Assembly (NCBI RefSeq): GCF_029222965.1
Contig: NZ_JARHUD010000001.1
Location: forward strand, 62,001-126,000
Length of the DNA stretch: 64,000 nucleotides
Reading direction: 5' to 3'
DNA from: Aquibaculum arenosum
Lineage (GTDB): Bacteria; Pseudomonadota; Alphaproteobacteria; Kiloniellales; DSM-21159
Shown here: positions 43,539-52,395 of the stretch, in pieces
Numbering within the stretch: position 1 is the stretch's first letter
Layout of the letters: every line of letters begins with the position of its first letter
Position numbers and translations under genes: made by a program
Notes under the pieces: generated by a model
Told to the model about the DNA's origin: nothing
The model's input: the letters and a program-made list of their open reading frames with translations, nothing else
Databases searched by the model: none

Positions 43539-45014
43539 ATGAGCAGGGATTTGGTTGGTTTGAAGATCCGGGCGTTGCGCAAGGAGCGAGGCCTGCTGCA
43601 AGGAGAGTTGGCTCGCAGAGCGGGCATATCCCCCTCTTATCTCAATCTTATTGAGCGCAACAAACGCGCGGTTGCCGGCGGCCTGCTTGACCGCATCGCT
43701 GAGGGGCTAGGGGTCCAACGCCATCTGTTGGATGAAGAGTCCGATCGGTACATCGTTGATACCTTGAGCGAGATCACTGCTGATCCTCTGCTGGCGGAGG
43801 GGGTGGGGCATCCGGGCGCGGCTGTGGAACTGGTGGGGCGCTATCCCGGCTGGGCAAAGTTGATGCTGCGGCTTTACCAGGCCTATCAGGATCGGAACCA
43901 GGCCGTGATGGCCCTGGCGGATCGACTGAATCGGGATCCTTTCCTGGGTGAAAGCATTCACCGCGTCCTCACCCATGTGACGGCGATTCGCGCCGCCGCC
44001 GAGATCATCGAAACCGACGATGCCCTCTCCCCGTTGGATCGGGGGAAGTTTCTCTCGATCATTGCCTCGGACGCAGGCCGGTTGTCGGAGACGGCGCAGG
44101 GACTCTCGAACTTCTTCGACAGCGCCCAGGTGCGCATTGGCTCAGCCACAGCAATGGAGCATGTGGACAGCTTCATCCTTGGTCATCAGAATCACTTTCC
44201 AGCGTTAGAGGAGGTGGCTGCCGAGCTGCGTCGCAAGGTGCGAGCGCATGACGAGCCGGAACGGGCACTCGAGCGGCTTGCTCCAGGAGATGCGGGGCCG
44301 CGGAAGATTGAGAATGTGCTTCCGCTGGAGTCACGGCGTTTTGCGCGGGTGAAGAATCTCATGAAGCTGCCGGCGAAAGACGCCGTGGACGCGCTTACGG
44401 TAAAGAACCCGATACTGAGCGATGAGGCGGCGAAAGCCTTGGCGGCTTCCGCCCTCTACTCTTACGCCGCTGCGGCATATCTCATGCCGTATGAGGAGTT
44501 TCTGGAAGCCGCAGAATCCTGCCGCTATGACCTGGATGTCTTGAGTCAGCGGTTTGAAGTTTCTTATGAGCAGGCGGCCCATCGCTTGGCCACGCTTCAG
44601 CGGCCGGGTGCCAGCGGTTTGCGCTTTGCCTTTATGCGCTCCGATCCTTCCGGCTATGTCACCAAGCGTCTTCCGCTGCCGCGTCTGCCGCTACCGCGCT
44701 ATGGTACCGCCTGTCCCCTCTGGGTGGTTTATAGCGCCTTTCAAACGGCCGGAGTGACGGTCCGATCCTTCGGCGAGCTTCCCACCGGAGAGCAGTTCTT
44801 CTTTTTCGCGCGGGCGGTGGAGAAGCTGCCATCTCCTCCCGGGGCTCCGCGGCGGCTGCTCTCGATTATGCTTGCCTGTCCCGCGGAGGAAGCGCAGCGG
44901 GTTTCAGCAGCAGATGGGCTCAATCGTCCTTCGGCCATGGTTTCCCTTGGCACTGTGTGTCGCCTCTGCCCGCGCGACTGCGCGCATCGTCAGGAAGCGC
45001 CCTTGATCACTTGA
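43539..45014 (+). CDS. XRE/ScfR-like regulator with HisKA-like middle segment
   Basis: The 491-residue protein has an N-terminal XRE helix-turn-helix (residues 7-60, IRALRKERGLLQGELARRAGI start). Residues 140-197 strongly resemble a histidine-kinase dimerisation bundle: IHRVLTHVTAIR lines up with SHELRTPLTSIR, placing His141 at the phosphoacceptor position (though followed by Arg instead of Glu), and LSPLDRGKFLSIIASDAGRL with the second helix. A degenerate IrrE-like stretch (AAAYLMPYEEFLEAAE, 311-326) and a C-terminal Cys cluster CRLCPRDC (474-481) resemble Scf short-chain fatty acyl regulators. A lone receiver and an SSS-kinase gene follow. Confidence 0.78.
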   Translation: MSRDLVGLKIRALRKERGLLQGELARRAGISPSYLNLIERNKRAVAGGLLDRIAEGLGVQRHLLDEESDRYIVDTLSEITADPLLAEGVGHPGAAVELVGRYPGWAKLMLRLYQAYQDRNQAVMALADRLNRDPFLGESIHRVLTHVTAIRAAAEIIETDDALSPLDRGKFLSIIASDAGRLSETAQGLSNFFDSAQVRIGSATAMEHVDSFILGHQNHFPALEEVAAELRRKVRAHDEPERALERLAPGDAGPRKIENVLPLESRRFARVKNLMKLPAKDAVDALTVKNPILSDEAAKALAASALYSYAAAAYLMPYEEFLEAAESCRYDLDVLSQRFEVSYEQAAHRLATLQRPGASGLRFAFMRSDPSGYVTKRLPLPRLPLPRYGTACPLWVVYSAFQTAGVTVRSFGELPTGEQFFFFARAVEKLPSPPGAPRRLLSIMLACPAEEAQRVSAADGLNRPSAMVSLGTVCRLCPRDCAHRQEAPLIT

Positions 45015-45039
45015 AGGCTGGATTACCAGAATCACGAGG

Positions 45040-45051
45040 CCAGAATTCTGG
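45040..45051. promoter_or_regulatory. 12-bp palindrome upstream of the receiver gene
   Basis: CCAGAATTCTGG is a perfect palindrome between the XRE-type gene and the receiver gene, with another CCAGAAT copy 14 bp upstream (45026-45032). No T-run follows, so a terminator is unlikely; it may be an operator for the receiver-kinase unit. Confidence 0.35.
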
Positions 45052-45127
45052 TGAACGGCGTGGCCGGAGCAGTTAGGCTCGCCGGAGAGACAAGAAGAAC
45101 GCCGGATATGAGGGGGAGCGCGAGGGA

Positions 45128-45514
45128 GTGTCGGACCGCCGCCTGTTGGTTGTTGAGGACGAGAGCAATATCGCCGAAGCCTTGAGTTATGTGCTTCGGC
45201 GCGCCGGATTCGTCGTGGAAACCGTGAGTGACGGCGATCTAGCCCTTCAGCGCCTGCAGCGGGAGCATTTCGCTGCGGTTGTCTTGGACATCATGATTCC
45301 CGGGACCAACGGTTTCGAGATACTGCGCGCCGTGCGTGCTGATCCAGCATTAGCTGACCTTCCTGTTCTGGTGCTCACTGCCCGGGGCCAAGCCAAGGAC
45401 CGCCAATTGGCGGAGGAGCTTGGCGCCAGCGCCTTTGTCACGAAACCCTTTTCGAATGCTGAGGTCGTCGAGCGCCTCTGCGCCTTTACCGGCTGCTCAC
45501 AGCAGGAGTCCTAG
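45128..45514 (+). CDS. single-domain response regulator (receiver only)
   Basis: The 128-residue protein is a complete CheY-like receiver with Glu10/Asp11 (VVEDE), phosphorylatable Asp54 (VVLDIMIPG) and Lys106 (FVTKPFS). It has no output domain. The start is GTG with GGGA just upstream. The stop lies 2 bp before the small membrane protein gene, and the histidine kinase follows, so it is probably a phosphate relay or sink for that kinase, possibly relaying to the XRE-type regulator upstream. That pairing is inference from adjacency. Confidence 0.92.
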   Translation: MSDRRLLVVEDESNIAEALSYVLRRAGFVVETVSDGDLALQRLQREHFAAVVLDIMIPGTNGFEILRAVRADPALADLPVLVLTARGQAKDRQLAEELGASAFVTKPFSNAEVVERLCAFTGCSQQES

Positions 45515-45516
45515 AC

Positions 45517-45771
45517 ATGAGCGATCTGGAAAGCCACAGCCATGGCATCAGGGATGCCGCTGTCGTTCTGCCCTTCGCCATGGCGGCTCTGCTTCTGCCC
45601 CCTCTTGTTTTGGTCTTCGCTCGACCGACGCTGGTGGCCGGCATTCCCCTGATCATCCTCTATATATACAGTGTCTGGGCACTGGCGGTGCTTAGCGCCT
45701 TCCTGATCGCGCGGCATCTGGACCTTCGCGAGCGGGCACGTCGTAAGGAGGACGCTGGCGTCTTGGGCTGA
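45517..45771 (+). CDS. small two-segment membrane protein beside the SSS-kinase
   Basis: The 84-residue protein has two predicted membrane segments (about residues 15-35 and 40-65) joined by a short turn, and a basic C-terminal tail LDLRERARRKED. Its stop shares a base with the kinase start (TGATG), so production is coupled. Small membrane proteins of this kind occur next to SSS-family symporters and CbrA-type kinases (YjcH/DUF485 beside ActP is a parallel), so it may be an accessory subunit. I do not recognise a named family with certainty. Confidence 0.75.
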   Translation: MSDLESHSHGIRDAAVVLPFAMAALLLPPLVLVFARPTLVAGIPLIILYIYSVWALAVLSAFLIARHLDLRERARRKEDAGVLG

Positions 45772-48503
45772 TGCTGCACGCCGATTTCGTAATCATCATC
45801 TGCCTGATCTACGTAGCGATCCTTTTCAGCGTCGCATTTGCTGGTGATCGCAAGGCGCGGCGCAACCCAGGCGGTTGGCTGTCCTCTCCCCTGGTCTATA
45901 CCCTTTCCATATCAATCTATTGTACCTCCTGGACCTTCTTTGGCGCGGTCGGAACAGCGGCCCGGGACGGTTTCGATTTCGCGCCCATTTACCTGGGGCC
46001 GGTCATCGTCTTTATCGGGTGGTGGGTTTTCCTGCGCAAGTTGGTGACGGTGGGGCGGGTGCACCAAACCACCTCGATCGCTGACTTCATTTCGGCACGT
46101 TTTGGAAAGCACCCGGGTCTCGGGGCGCTTATCACCATTGTGGCTCTTGTCGCCACCGCGCCCTACATCGCGCTTCAATTGAAGGCTCTAACCGACAGCT
46201 ATCAGGTTCTGACCCATCCCGCGGGCGCGATCGTGGCCTCCAGCACCATATTGAAACCCGACTATTCGGTCGCCTTCTGGCTCGCGGCGGGTCTCTGCTC
46301 TTTCGCGATCATCTTTGGCGTTCGAAACCTCAACGTGAACGAGCACCATCATGGGGTGATTGCGGCGATCGCCGTGGAAGCAGTGGTCAAGCTGGCTGCC
46401 TTGCTGATTGTCGGTCTCTGGGTGGTCCTCAGTATCCGCGGCGTGCCGGCCGAGATGTTCGCCAATGCCCCTGTCAGCCTCATGCAGCCCGCAGATACCT
46501 TCAATGTGCGCTGGATCACGCTCATCTTCCTCTCGGGAATCGCCGTCGTCTGTCTGCCCCGGCAGTTTCAGGTGATGGTGGTGGAGAACTCGAGCGAGCG
46601 ACAGATTCGCACTGCCTCGTGGCTTTTCCCGCTCTATCTCTTCCTGCTTTGCCTCTTTGTGTTTCCGATCGCGATTGCCGGTCTGAATCGCCTGCCGGCC
46701 GGTGCGAACCCCGATCTCTATGTCCTCACGTTGCCACTCCAGGAGGGGCGGCCCCACCTGGCGTTGCTGGCTTTCATCGGTGGTTTCTCCTCGGCAACAT
46801 CCATGGTGATCATCTCGTCCATCGCCTTGTCGACTATGATCTCCAACCACCTGATCGTGCCGCTGGCCCTGCGCTTTTCGGTCATTCCTTCGGCCAGCAC
46901 TCAGAGCGTGCGCCGATTCATCCTGAATACGCGACGCGCCTCGGTCATATTCATCGTCTTCCTGGGCTTCCTTTATTATTGGCTCAGCGGCACCTCCAGT
47001 GCGCTGGCTTCGATTGGCCTGATCTCCTTCTGCGGCGTGGCACAGTTCATGCCGGGGATCATCAGCGGACTTTTCTGGCGCCGCGCCAGCGCCAGCGGCG
47101 TGATCGTCGGGATGATCGCAGGCTTTATACTCTGGGCCTACACGCTATTTTTGCCCAGTTTCGGAGGCATGTTCTTCATGCCGCTGTCGGTGATCGAGGG
47201 AGGTCTCTTAGGCATCACCTGGCTCAAGCCCTATGCGCTTTTTGGGCTTTCGGGCCTCGATCCGCTGGTGCACGCGGTCTTCTGGAGTCTTTTCGTCAAT
47301 GCGACACTGCTGATCGGGATTTCCTTGATCACGGAGCCGACGCCCCTGGCGCGACTGCAGTCCGCGCTTTTCGTCGATGTCTTCCGCCGACAGACTGAGA
47401 GTGAGCAGAGGATCATGCGGCGCACCGCGCGGGTGGCGGATCTGCGCCAGGTGGCCGAGCGTATTCTGGGACCCCGCGAAGCAGTGCAGCTTTTCGCCAG
47501 TGGCCAAGGGGCTAAGCGCACGGTGATCGCCAGCGATGACCTCCTGAGCCAGGTGGAGCAGCGGTTGGCGTCGCATATTGGCGCCGCCTCGGCGCGGTCA
47601 ATGGTTTCGCGGGTGGTGACTAACGAGACGATCAGCGTGCAGGAACTCAAGCGCCTGGCCGGCGAGGCGGAGCAGATCCGCGCCTATTCCGAGGAACTGG
47701 AGCGCAAGTCGCGGCAGGTGGAGGAGGCGGCAGCGGAGCTGGCCTCTGCCAACCGGCGCCTGCGAGAGATCGACAAGCAGAAGGACGAATTCCTGAGCCA
47801 GGTGAGCCACGAGGTGCGCACACCCATGGCCTCGATCCGTTCCTTCAGCGACATCCTGCTGCACGACCGGGACATGGAGGAGGCGCGCCGGGAACGCTTT
47901 TTGGCCATCATCCAGAACGAAAGCATCCGGCTGACTCGCCTGCTGGACAGCATTCTGCACATGAACCAGATGGAGCGCGGCGAGACCGCTTGGCCGCTCG
48001 AACTGCTGGATCCTGAAGAGGCGTTGGACCAGGCGCTGGAGAGCTGCGAGGCGCTGGCGCACTCGGCGGGCGTGCGCCTGGAGCGCGGCCAGCGGGCCGG
48101 TCCTGTCCAGGTATTGGGTGATTCGGACAAGCTGGCACAGGTCTTCATCAACCTGATTTCCAACGCCATCAAGCACAATGCCGATACCGCGCCTTTGGTC
48201 CGGGTCACCAGCGCGGTTCGTGATGGTGTCTACGAGGTGCGCATTGCAGACAACGGCCCCGGCATTCCGCCACAGGAGCGGGAACTGATCTTCATCAAGT
48301 TCGAGCGCGGGCGCTATGCCGGGCGCAGTGGCGCTGGCTTGGGTCTGCCGATCAGCCGCCAGATCGTGGAGCGCTTTGGCGGCAGCCTGGAACTCGCGGA
48401 AGACTGCAAGGTGGGAGCAGAGTTCGTGGTCCGGCTCCGGCCGGTCGAGGCGAGCAGAGCCCGTGACGTGGGAGAGGACGCGCCGCCGGCGGCCGCCAAG
48501 TGA
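45771..48503 (+). CDS. sodium:solute symporter-histidine kinase fusion (CbrA-like)
   Basis: The 910-residue protein begins with an SSS (SLC5) domain of about 13 segments (residues 1 to about 520; GGWLSSPLVYTLSISIYCTSWTF span, with GGFSSATSMVIISSIAL). A coiled-coil linker follows (about 625-670), then HisKA with His680 (SQVSHEVRTPMASIRSF) and HATPase_c (IKHN, NGPGIP, GAGLGLPIS). No PAS domain is evident. In CbrA-type proteins the transporter domain senses or carries a substrate and the kinase controls carbon use. It is coupled to a receiver and small membrane protein gene upstream. The ligand is not predictable. Confidence 0.93.
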   Translation: MLHADFVIIICLIYVAILFSVAFAGDRKARRNPGGWLSSPLVYTLSISIYCTSWTFFGAVGTAARDGFDFAPIYLGPVIVFIGWWVFLRKLVTVGRVHQTTSIADFISARFGKHPGLGALITIVALVATAPYIALQLKALTDSYQVLTHPAGAIVASSTILKPDYSVAFWLAAGLCSFAIIFGVRNLNVNEHHHGVIAAIAVEAVVKLAALLIVGLWVVLSIRGVPAEMFANAPVSLMQPADTFNVRWITLIFLSGIAVVCLPRQFQVMVVENSSERQIRTASWLFPLYLFLLCLFVFPIAIAGLNRLPAGANPDLYVLTLPLQEGRPHLALLAFIGGFSSATSMVIISSIALSTMISNHLIVPLALRFSVIPSASTQSVRRFILNTRRASVIFIVFLGFLYYWLSGTSSALASIGLISFCGVAQFMPGIISGLFWRRASASGVIVGMIAGFILWAYTLFLPSFGGMFFMPLSVIEGGLLGITWLKPYALFGLSGLDPLVHAVFWSLFVNATLLIGISLITEPTPLARLQSALFVDVFRRQTESEQRIMRRTARVADLRQVAERILGPREAVQLFASGQGAKRTVIASDDLLSQVEQRLASHIGAASARSMVSRVVTNETISVQELKRLAGEAEQIRAYSEELERKSRQVEEAAAELASANRRLREIDKQKDEFLSQVSHEVRTPMASIRSFSDILLHDRDMEEARRERFLAIIQNESIRLTRLLDSILHMNQMERGETAWPLELLDPEEALDQALESCEALAHSAGVRLERGQRAGPVQVLGDSDKLAQVFINLISNAIKHNADTAPLVRVTSAVRDGVYEVRIADNGPGIPPQERELIFIKFERGRYAGRSGAGLGLPISRQIVERFGGSLELAEDCKVGAEFVVRLRPVEASRARDVGEDAPPAAAK

Positions 48504-48694
48504 ACGGCACCGGTCTCCCGATAATGCCGATTGCTGTGGCAAAGAGCCTCATACGGAATTCTACGCATTGTAGTGCCCCGGCTCTTGGGCAAGTCTTACC
48601 CCGTATGGAGAAATGGAGAGGTGAGTCATGAACCAGTCTTGTGCCAAAGTGCCAAGCGGTCGTGGCAAGGCCTGGGTCAGCAAGCGGGGGTAAA

Positions 48695-50353
48695 ATGGTT
48701 GGCCAGCTCACGAAGACCGAGCGGCAGTTCGGCCTTGCCATCGCCGTGCTCGTCACGCTGCTCGGCTTGGCGATGGCTGCGGCCGGTCGACAGGACCTGC
48801 TCGGCGTTCACGGTCTCATCGTCGTTGCCTTTGGTGTCGGCGCCGCCTTTCTGGTGATTTCCGGCGCCCACCTGCCGGAGCCTGCCAAGGAGCGGCTGGC
48901 GCACTACTACGACGACCCCATCAAGGTCGGCATCATCCTATCGATGATCTGGGCCATCTTCGGCCTGTTCATCGGTGTCTGGGTGGCCGCCCTGCTGGCT
49001 TGGCCCGAGCTGACTTTCGATGCTGCCTGGTCGAGCTTCGGGCGCCTGCGGCCGGTGCACACCACCTCGGTGATCTTCGGCTTCGGCGGCAACGCGCTGA
49101 TCGCAACCTCCTTCCATGTGATGCAGCGCACCTCGCGCGCACGCATGCCCGACCAGCTCAGCCCCTGGTTCGTGCTGATCGGTTACAACCTCTTCTGCGT
49201 GCTGGCCGCCAGCGGCTATTTCATCGGCATCACCCAGTCCAAGGAGTACGCCGAGGCCGAGTGGTACGCCGACCTCTGGCTGGTGGTCGTTTGGGTGACC
49301 TACCTGGTGCTCTACCTGCGCACCCTGGCCCGCCGGCAGGAGCCGCACATCTACGTGGCCAACTGGTACTATCTGGCCTTCATCCTGGTCGTGGCGATGC
49401 TGCACATCGTCAACGGCCTGGCGATGCCAATCTCCCTGGCGAGTGCCAAGAGCTATCCGATCTTCTCGGGCGTGCAGGACGCCATGGTGCAGTGGTGGTA
49501 CGGCCATAACGCCGTGGCCTTCTTCCTGACCGCCGGCTTCCTGGGGATGATGTACTACTATCTGCCCACCCGGGCGGGGCGGCCGATCTTCTCCTATCGC
49601 CTGTCCATCATCTCCTTCTGGGGCATCACCTTCTTTTATATGTGGGCGGGCTCGCACCACCTGCACTACACCGCCCTGCCGCATTGGGTGCAGACACTGG
49701 GCATGACCTTCTCCGTCATGCTGCTGGTGCCCTCCTGGGCCTCTGCGGCGAACGCGCTCCTGACTTTGAACGGCGCCTGGCACAAGGTGCGCGACGACGC
49801 GACCCTGCGCTTCATGATGGTCGCGGCGGTCTTCTACGGACTCAGCACCTTCGAAGGCTCATTCCTGGCCATTCGCTCGGTCAACTCGCTCTCGCACTAC
49901 ACCGACTGGACGGTGGGGCACGTTCACGCCGGTGCCCTGGGCTGGGTGGCGCTGATCACCTTCGGGGCGATCTACGCCGTCGTGCCCAAGCTCTGGAACC
50001 GCAAGAGTATGTATTCCTGGAAGCTGGTAGAGGTCCACTTCTGGCTCGCCCTGGCCGGAACGCTGGTCTACGTCTTCGCGATGTGGAACTCGGGCATCAT
50101 CCAGGGCCTGATGTGGCGCACCTACAACGAAAGCGGGACCCTGGCCTACTCCTTCCTCGAGTCCATGATCGCTATGCATCCCTACTACGTGGCTCGCACC
50201 TTCGGCGGACTGCTGTTCCTCACCGGTGCTGCGGTCGGGTTCTACAACATCTGGAAGACCATCAAGGAGGCGCCGGCGGTGCAGGAAGAGACTGCTCCCG
50301 ATCGTCCCGCCACCATGCCGGCGCGTGTCGGCACGGTCGAGGCCGGGGAGTAA
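48695..50353 (+). CDS. ccoN: cbb3-type cytochrome c oxidase subunit I
   Basis: The 552-residue catalytic subunit has about 12-14 membrane segments and haem-copper oxidase His ligands (VHTTSVIFGFGGNALIATSFHVMQ region, WYGHNAVAFFLTAGFLG, SHHLHYTALP, VGHVHAGALGW). It reduces O2 at high affinity under low oxygen. ATG 48695 is chosen for its upstream GGGG and because the frame before it (from a GTG at 48641) lacks family similarity. It is longer than typical CcoN (about 480), with an N-terminal extension of about 60 residues. No FNR/FixK box is seen in the 190-bp upstream gap. Confidence 0.95.
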   Translation: MVGQLTKTERQFGLAIAVLVTLLGLAMAAAGRQDLLGVHGLIVVAFGVGAAFLVISGAHLPEPAKERLAHYYDDPIKVGIILSMIWAIFGLFIGVWVAALLAWPELTFDAAWSSFGRLRPVHTTSVIFGFGGNALIATSFHVMQRTSRARMPDQLSPWFVLIGYNLFCVLAASGYFIGITQSKEYAEAEWYADLWLVVVWVTYLVLYLRTLARRQEPHIYVANWYYLAFILVVAMLHIVNGLAMPISLASAKSYPIFSGVQDAMVQWWYGHNAVAFFLTAGFLGMMYYYLPTRAGRPIFSYRLSIISFWGITFFYMWAGSHHLHYTALPHWVQTLGMTFSVMLLVPSWASAANALLTLNGAWHKVRDDATLRFMMVAAVFYGLSTFEGSFLAIRSVNSLSHYTDWTVGHVHAGALGWVALITFGAIYAVVPKLWNRKSMYSWKLVEVHFWLALAGTLVYVFAMWNSGIIQGLMWRTYNESGTLAYSFLESMIAMHPYYVARTFGGLLFLTGAAVGFYNIWKTIKEAPAVQEETAPDRPATMPARVGTVEAGE

Positions 50354-50359
50354 GCGGCC

Positions 50360-51097
50360 ATGTTCGGAGCGCACTACAAACTCGAACGCCATTCCATCGG
50401 CTTCGCGCTGGCCATCATCGTGGTGGCCAGCATCGGCGGGCTGGTGGAGATCGCGCCGCTCTTCACCATCGACGAAACGGTGGAGGAGGCCCCTGACATG
50501 CGGGTTTACACCCCGCTCGAGCAGGCCGGTCGCGACATCTACATCCGGGAGGGCTGCTATGCCTGCCATTCCCAGATGATCCGCACTCTGCGCGATGAGG
50601 TGGAACGCTACGGACCCTACTCGCTTGCAGTGGAATCCCAGTACGACCATCCCATGCAGTGGGGGTCGAAGCGGACCGGACCCGACCTGGCCCGTGTCGG
50701 CGGCAAATACTCCGACGAATGGCACGTCGCGCACCTGAACAACCCGCGCGACGTCGTGCCAGTCTCGGTCATGCCAGCCTATTCCTGGCTCAGCCGTAAC
50801 ACCCTGGACATGAGCGATTTTGACCTTCGTCTCAACGCCCTCAGCAAGATCGGCGTGCCCTACAGCGAGGAGATGATCGCTAATGCTCAGGCCGACGCCT
50901 ACGGCCAGGCCATGCCGAACAGCGATCGCGCGGCCGGGGTCGTGGAGCGCTATGGCGAGGCGACCAATGTGCGGTCCTTCGACGGCAATCCCGACCGAGT
51001 GACCGAAATGGACGCGCTGGTGGCCTATCTGCAGGTGCTCGGTCGCCTGACCGATGCCGCTTACCGGAACGACTCAGAAGAAGCGCTGGAGGAGTGA
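50360..51097 (+). CDS. ccoO: cbb3-type cytochrome c oxidase subunit II
   Basis: The 245-residue membrane-anchored monohaem cytochrome c has one N-terminal membrane segment ([19 protein letters not shown]) and the CYACH haem motif near residue 71 with [15 protein letters not shown] following. MPAYSWL supplies the distal Met. It passes electrons to CcoN. It follows ccoN by 6 bp. Confidence 0.96.
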   Translation: MFGAHYKLERHSIGFALAIIVVASIGGLVEIAPLFTIDETVEEAPDMRVYTPLEQAGRDIYIREGCYACHSQMIRTLRDEVERYGPYSLAVESQYDHPMQWGSKRTGPDLARVGGKYSDEWHVAHLNNPRDVVPVSVMPAYSWLSRNTLDMSDFDLRLNALSKIGVPYSEEMIANAQADAYGQAMPNSDRAAGVVERYGEATNVRSFDGNPDRVTEMDALVAYLQVLGRLTDAAYRNDSEEALEE

Positions 51098-51103
51098 AGG
51101 CCC

Positions 51104-51274
51104 ATGCCTTTCGAGCACGAATCCCTGGTGGCTTTCGCCAAATCATTCGGCCTTTTCTATCTCTTTGCATTCTTTATCGGCGTGCTGATCTACGCGCTTT
51201 GGCCGTCCAACAAGAACCGCTTCGATCGTGCCGCCCACAGCATTCTCAACGATGAGGACCGGCCATGTCGGTAG
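51104..51274 (+). CDS. ccoQ: cbb3-type oxidase small subunit
   Basis: This 56-residue protein is short. It begins MPFEHESLVAFAKSFGLFY, has one membrane segment through LFAFFIGVLIYALWP, and ends NKNRFDRAAHSILNDEDRP, with the FDRAA...I.NDE pattern typical of CcoQ. It helps keep the oxidase assembled. It starts 6 bp after ccoO and overlaps the ccoP start by 10 bp. Confidence 0.93.
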   Translation: MPFEHESLVAFAKSFGLFYLFAFFIGVLIYALWPSNKNRFDRAAHSILNDEDRPCR

Positions 51275-52140
51275 GCGAGCGCGATCCCCATACCGGTCAC
51301 ATGACGACCGGGCACGACTGGAACGGCATCAAGGAACTGAACACGCCGGTGCCCAAGCCCGTGCTGCTCTTCCTGGCGGCCACGGTGATCTTCTCGCTGG
51401 TCTATTGGGTGCTCATGCCGGCTTGGCCGCTCGGTGTGTCCTACACCAAAGGCCTGCTAGGCATTGATCAACGCACCACGGTCGAGACCCGTCTGAGCGA
51501 GGCGGCGCAAGCGCGGGCGAACTGGTCCGAGGCCCTGGCCGAACAGGATTTCGGTCAGATTGCCGAGGACGACACCCTCATGGCGATCGTCCGGCACAGC
51601 GGCAGTACACTGTTTGGTGACAACTGTGCCGTTTGCCATGGCGATCGCGGCGAAGGTGGGCCTGGATACCCTGCGCTGACCGATGGCTCCTGGCTGTGGG
51701 GCGGCGAGGCGGATGACATCTGGGAGACCCTGCGCGTCGGCGTCAATGCCGAGCACTCCGAGACTCGCATCGCCGAGATGCTGGCCTTCGGGCGTGACGG
51801 CATCCTCGACCGTCAGACGGTTCTGGACACGGTGAGCTACGTACAGTCGCTCTCCGGCGCCATGGATGGCCTCGATCCCGATGCCGTGACGCGCGGCGAA
51901 GAGGCTTTCGCCATGAACTGCTCCGCCTGTCACGGTGAAAGCGGGCAGGGGGACGCCACCATGGGCGCGCCGGACCTGACCGACGACTTCTGGATCTACG
52001 GCGGCGATCGCAACGCCATCTATCAGTCGATCTTCCACGGGCGGCGGGGGCATATGCCGCAGTGGGAGACGCGGCTGAGTCCGGTGGAGCGCAAGATCCT
52101 GACACTTTACGTGCGTGACCTCGGGGAGCAGGCGCGATGA
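51265..52140 (+). CDS. ccoP: cbb3-type cytochrome c oxidase subunit III (dihaem)
   Basis: The 291-residue dihaem cytochrome c has a membrane segment near residues 32-52 and two haem sites, CAVCH (about residue 119) and CSACH (about 217). GIKELNTPVPK near the N-terminus and WGG/YGG (WLWGGEADDIW, WIYGGDRNAIY) in both lobes are family hallmarks. It takes electrons from the bc1 complex. Its start overlaps ccoQ and its stop overlaps the next small gene (ATGA). Confidence 0.95.
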   Translation: MSVGERDPHTGHMTTGHDWNGIKELNTPVPKPVLLFLAATVIFSLVYWVLMPAWPLGVSYTKGLLGIDQRTTVETRLSEAAQARANWSEALAEQDFGQIAEDDTLMAIVRHSGSTLFGDNCAVCHGDRGEGGPGYPALTDGSWLWGGEADDIWETLRVGVNAEHSETRIAEMLAFGRDGILDRQTVLDTVSYVQSLSGAMDGLDPDAVTRGEEAFAMNCSACHGESGQGDATMGAPDLTDDFWIYGGDRNAIYQSIFHGRRGHMPQWETRLSPVERKILTLYVRDLGEQAR

Positions 52141-52346
52141 CAGCGCCGAAGGAGGCCTCCGCCCGCCGGCGCTGGCGTCCCAGGCTCCTCATCGGCCTGG
52201 CGGTGGCGGCTGGTGTGCTGATCGTGGTGGGCGCCAACGCGCATCTCCTGCACGTTGCCCTTACGTCCCAGCCGGAGTGCGTGCCGCACGAGAAGGTGAG
52301 CGACGGGCAGCCGGACAGCTTCCGTGCCGCCCGCTCCTCCTGTTGA
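52137..52346 (+). CDS. small single-segment membrane protein with two Cys, in the cco operon
   Basis: The 69-residue protein has a basic N-terminus, one membrane segment (about 15-37) and a short outer part with Cys48 (SQPECVPHEK) and a terminal Cys69 (SSC). It is translationally coupled to ccoP (ATGA). I do not recognise a named family. The Cys pair on the periplasmic side suggests a copper- or redox-related accessory role, by analogy only. Confidence 0.72.
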   Translation: MTAPKEASARRRWRPRLLIGLAVAAGVLIVVGANAHLLHVALTSQPECVPHEKVSDGQPDSFRAARSSC

Positions 52347-52395
52347 TTGAGAATGATGACCTGCCCAAAGACACAGGTAAAGCGAGCGCAGTGAC

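Noticed and set aside
48504-48694. FNR/FixK box before the cbb3 operon
   Set aside because: No TTGAT-N4-ATCAA or close match was found by eye; a scoring search over the whole gap would settle it.
52343-52356. TTGAT-type half-site between the small cco gene and the DUF2189 gene
   Set aside because: Only the left half matches an FNR box; the right half has mismatches and it overlaps a stop codon.
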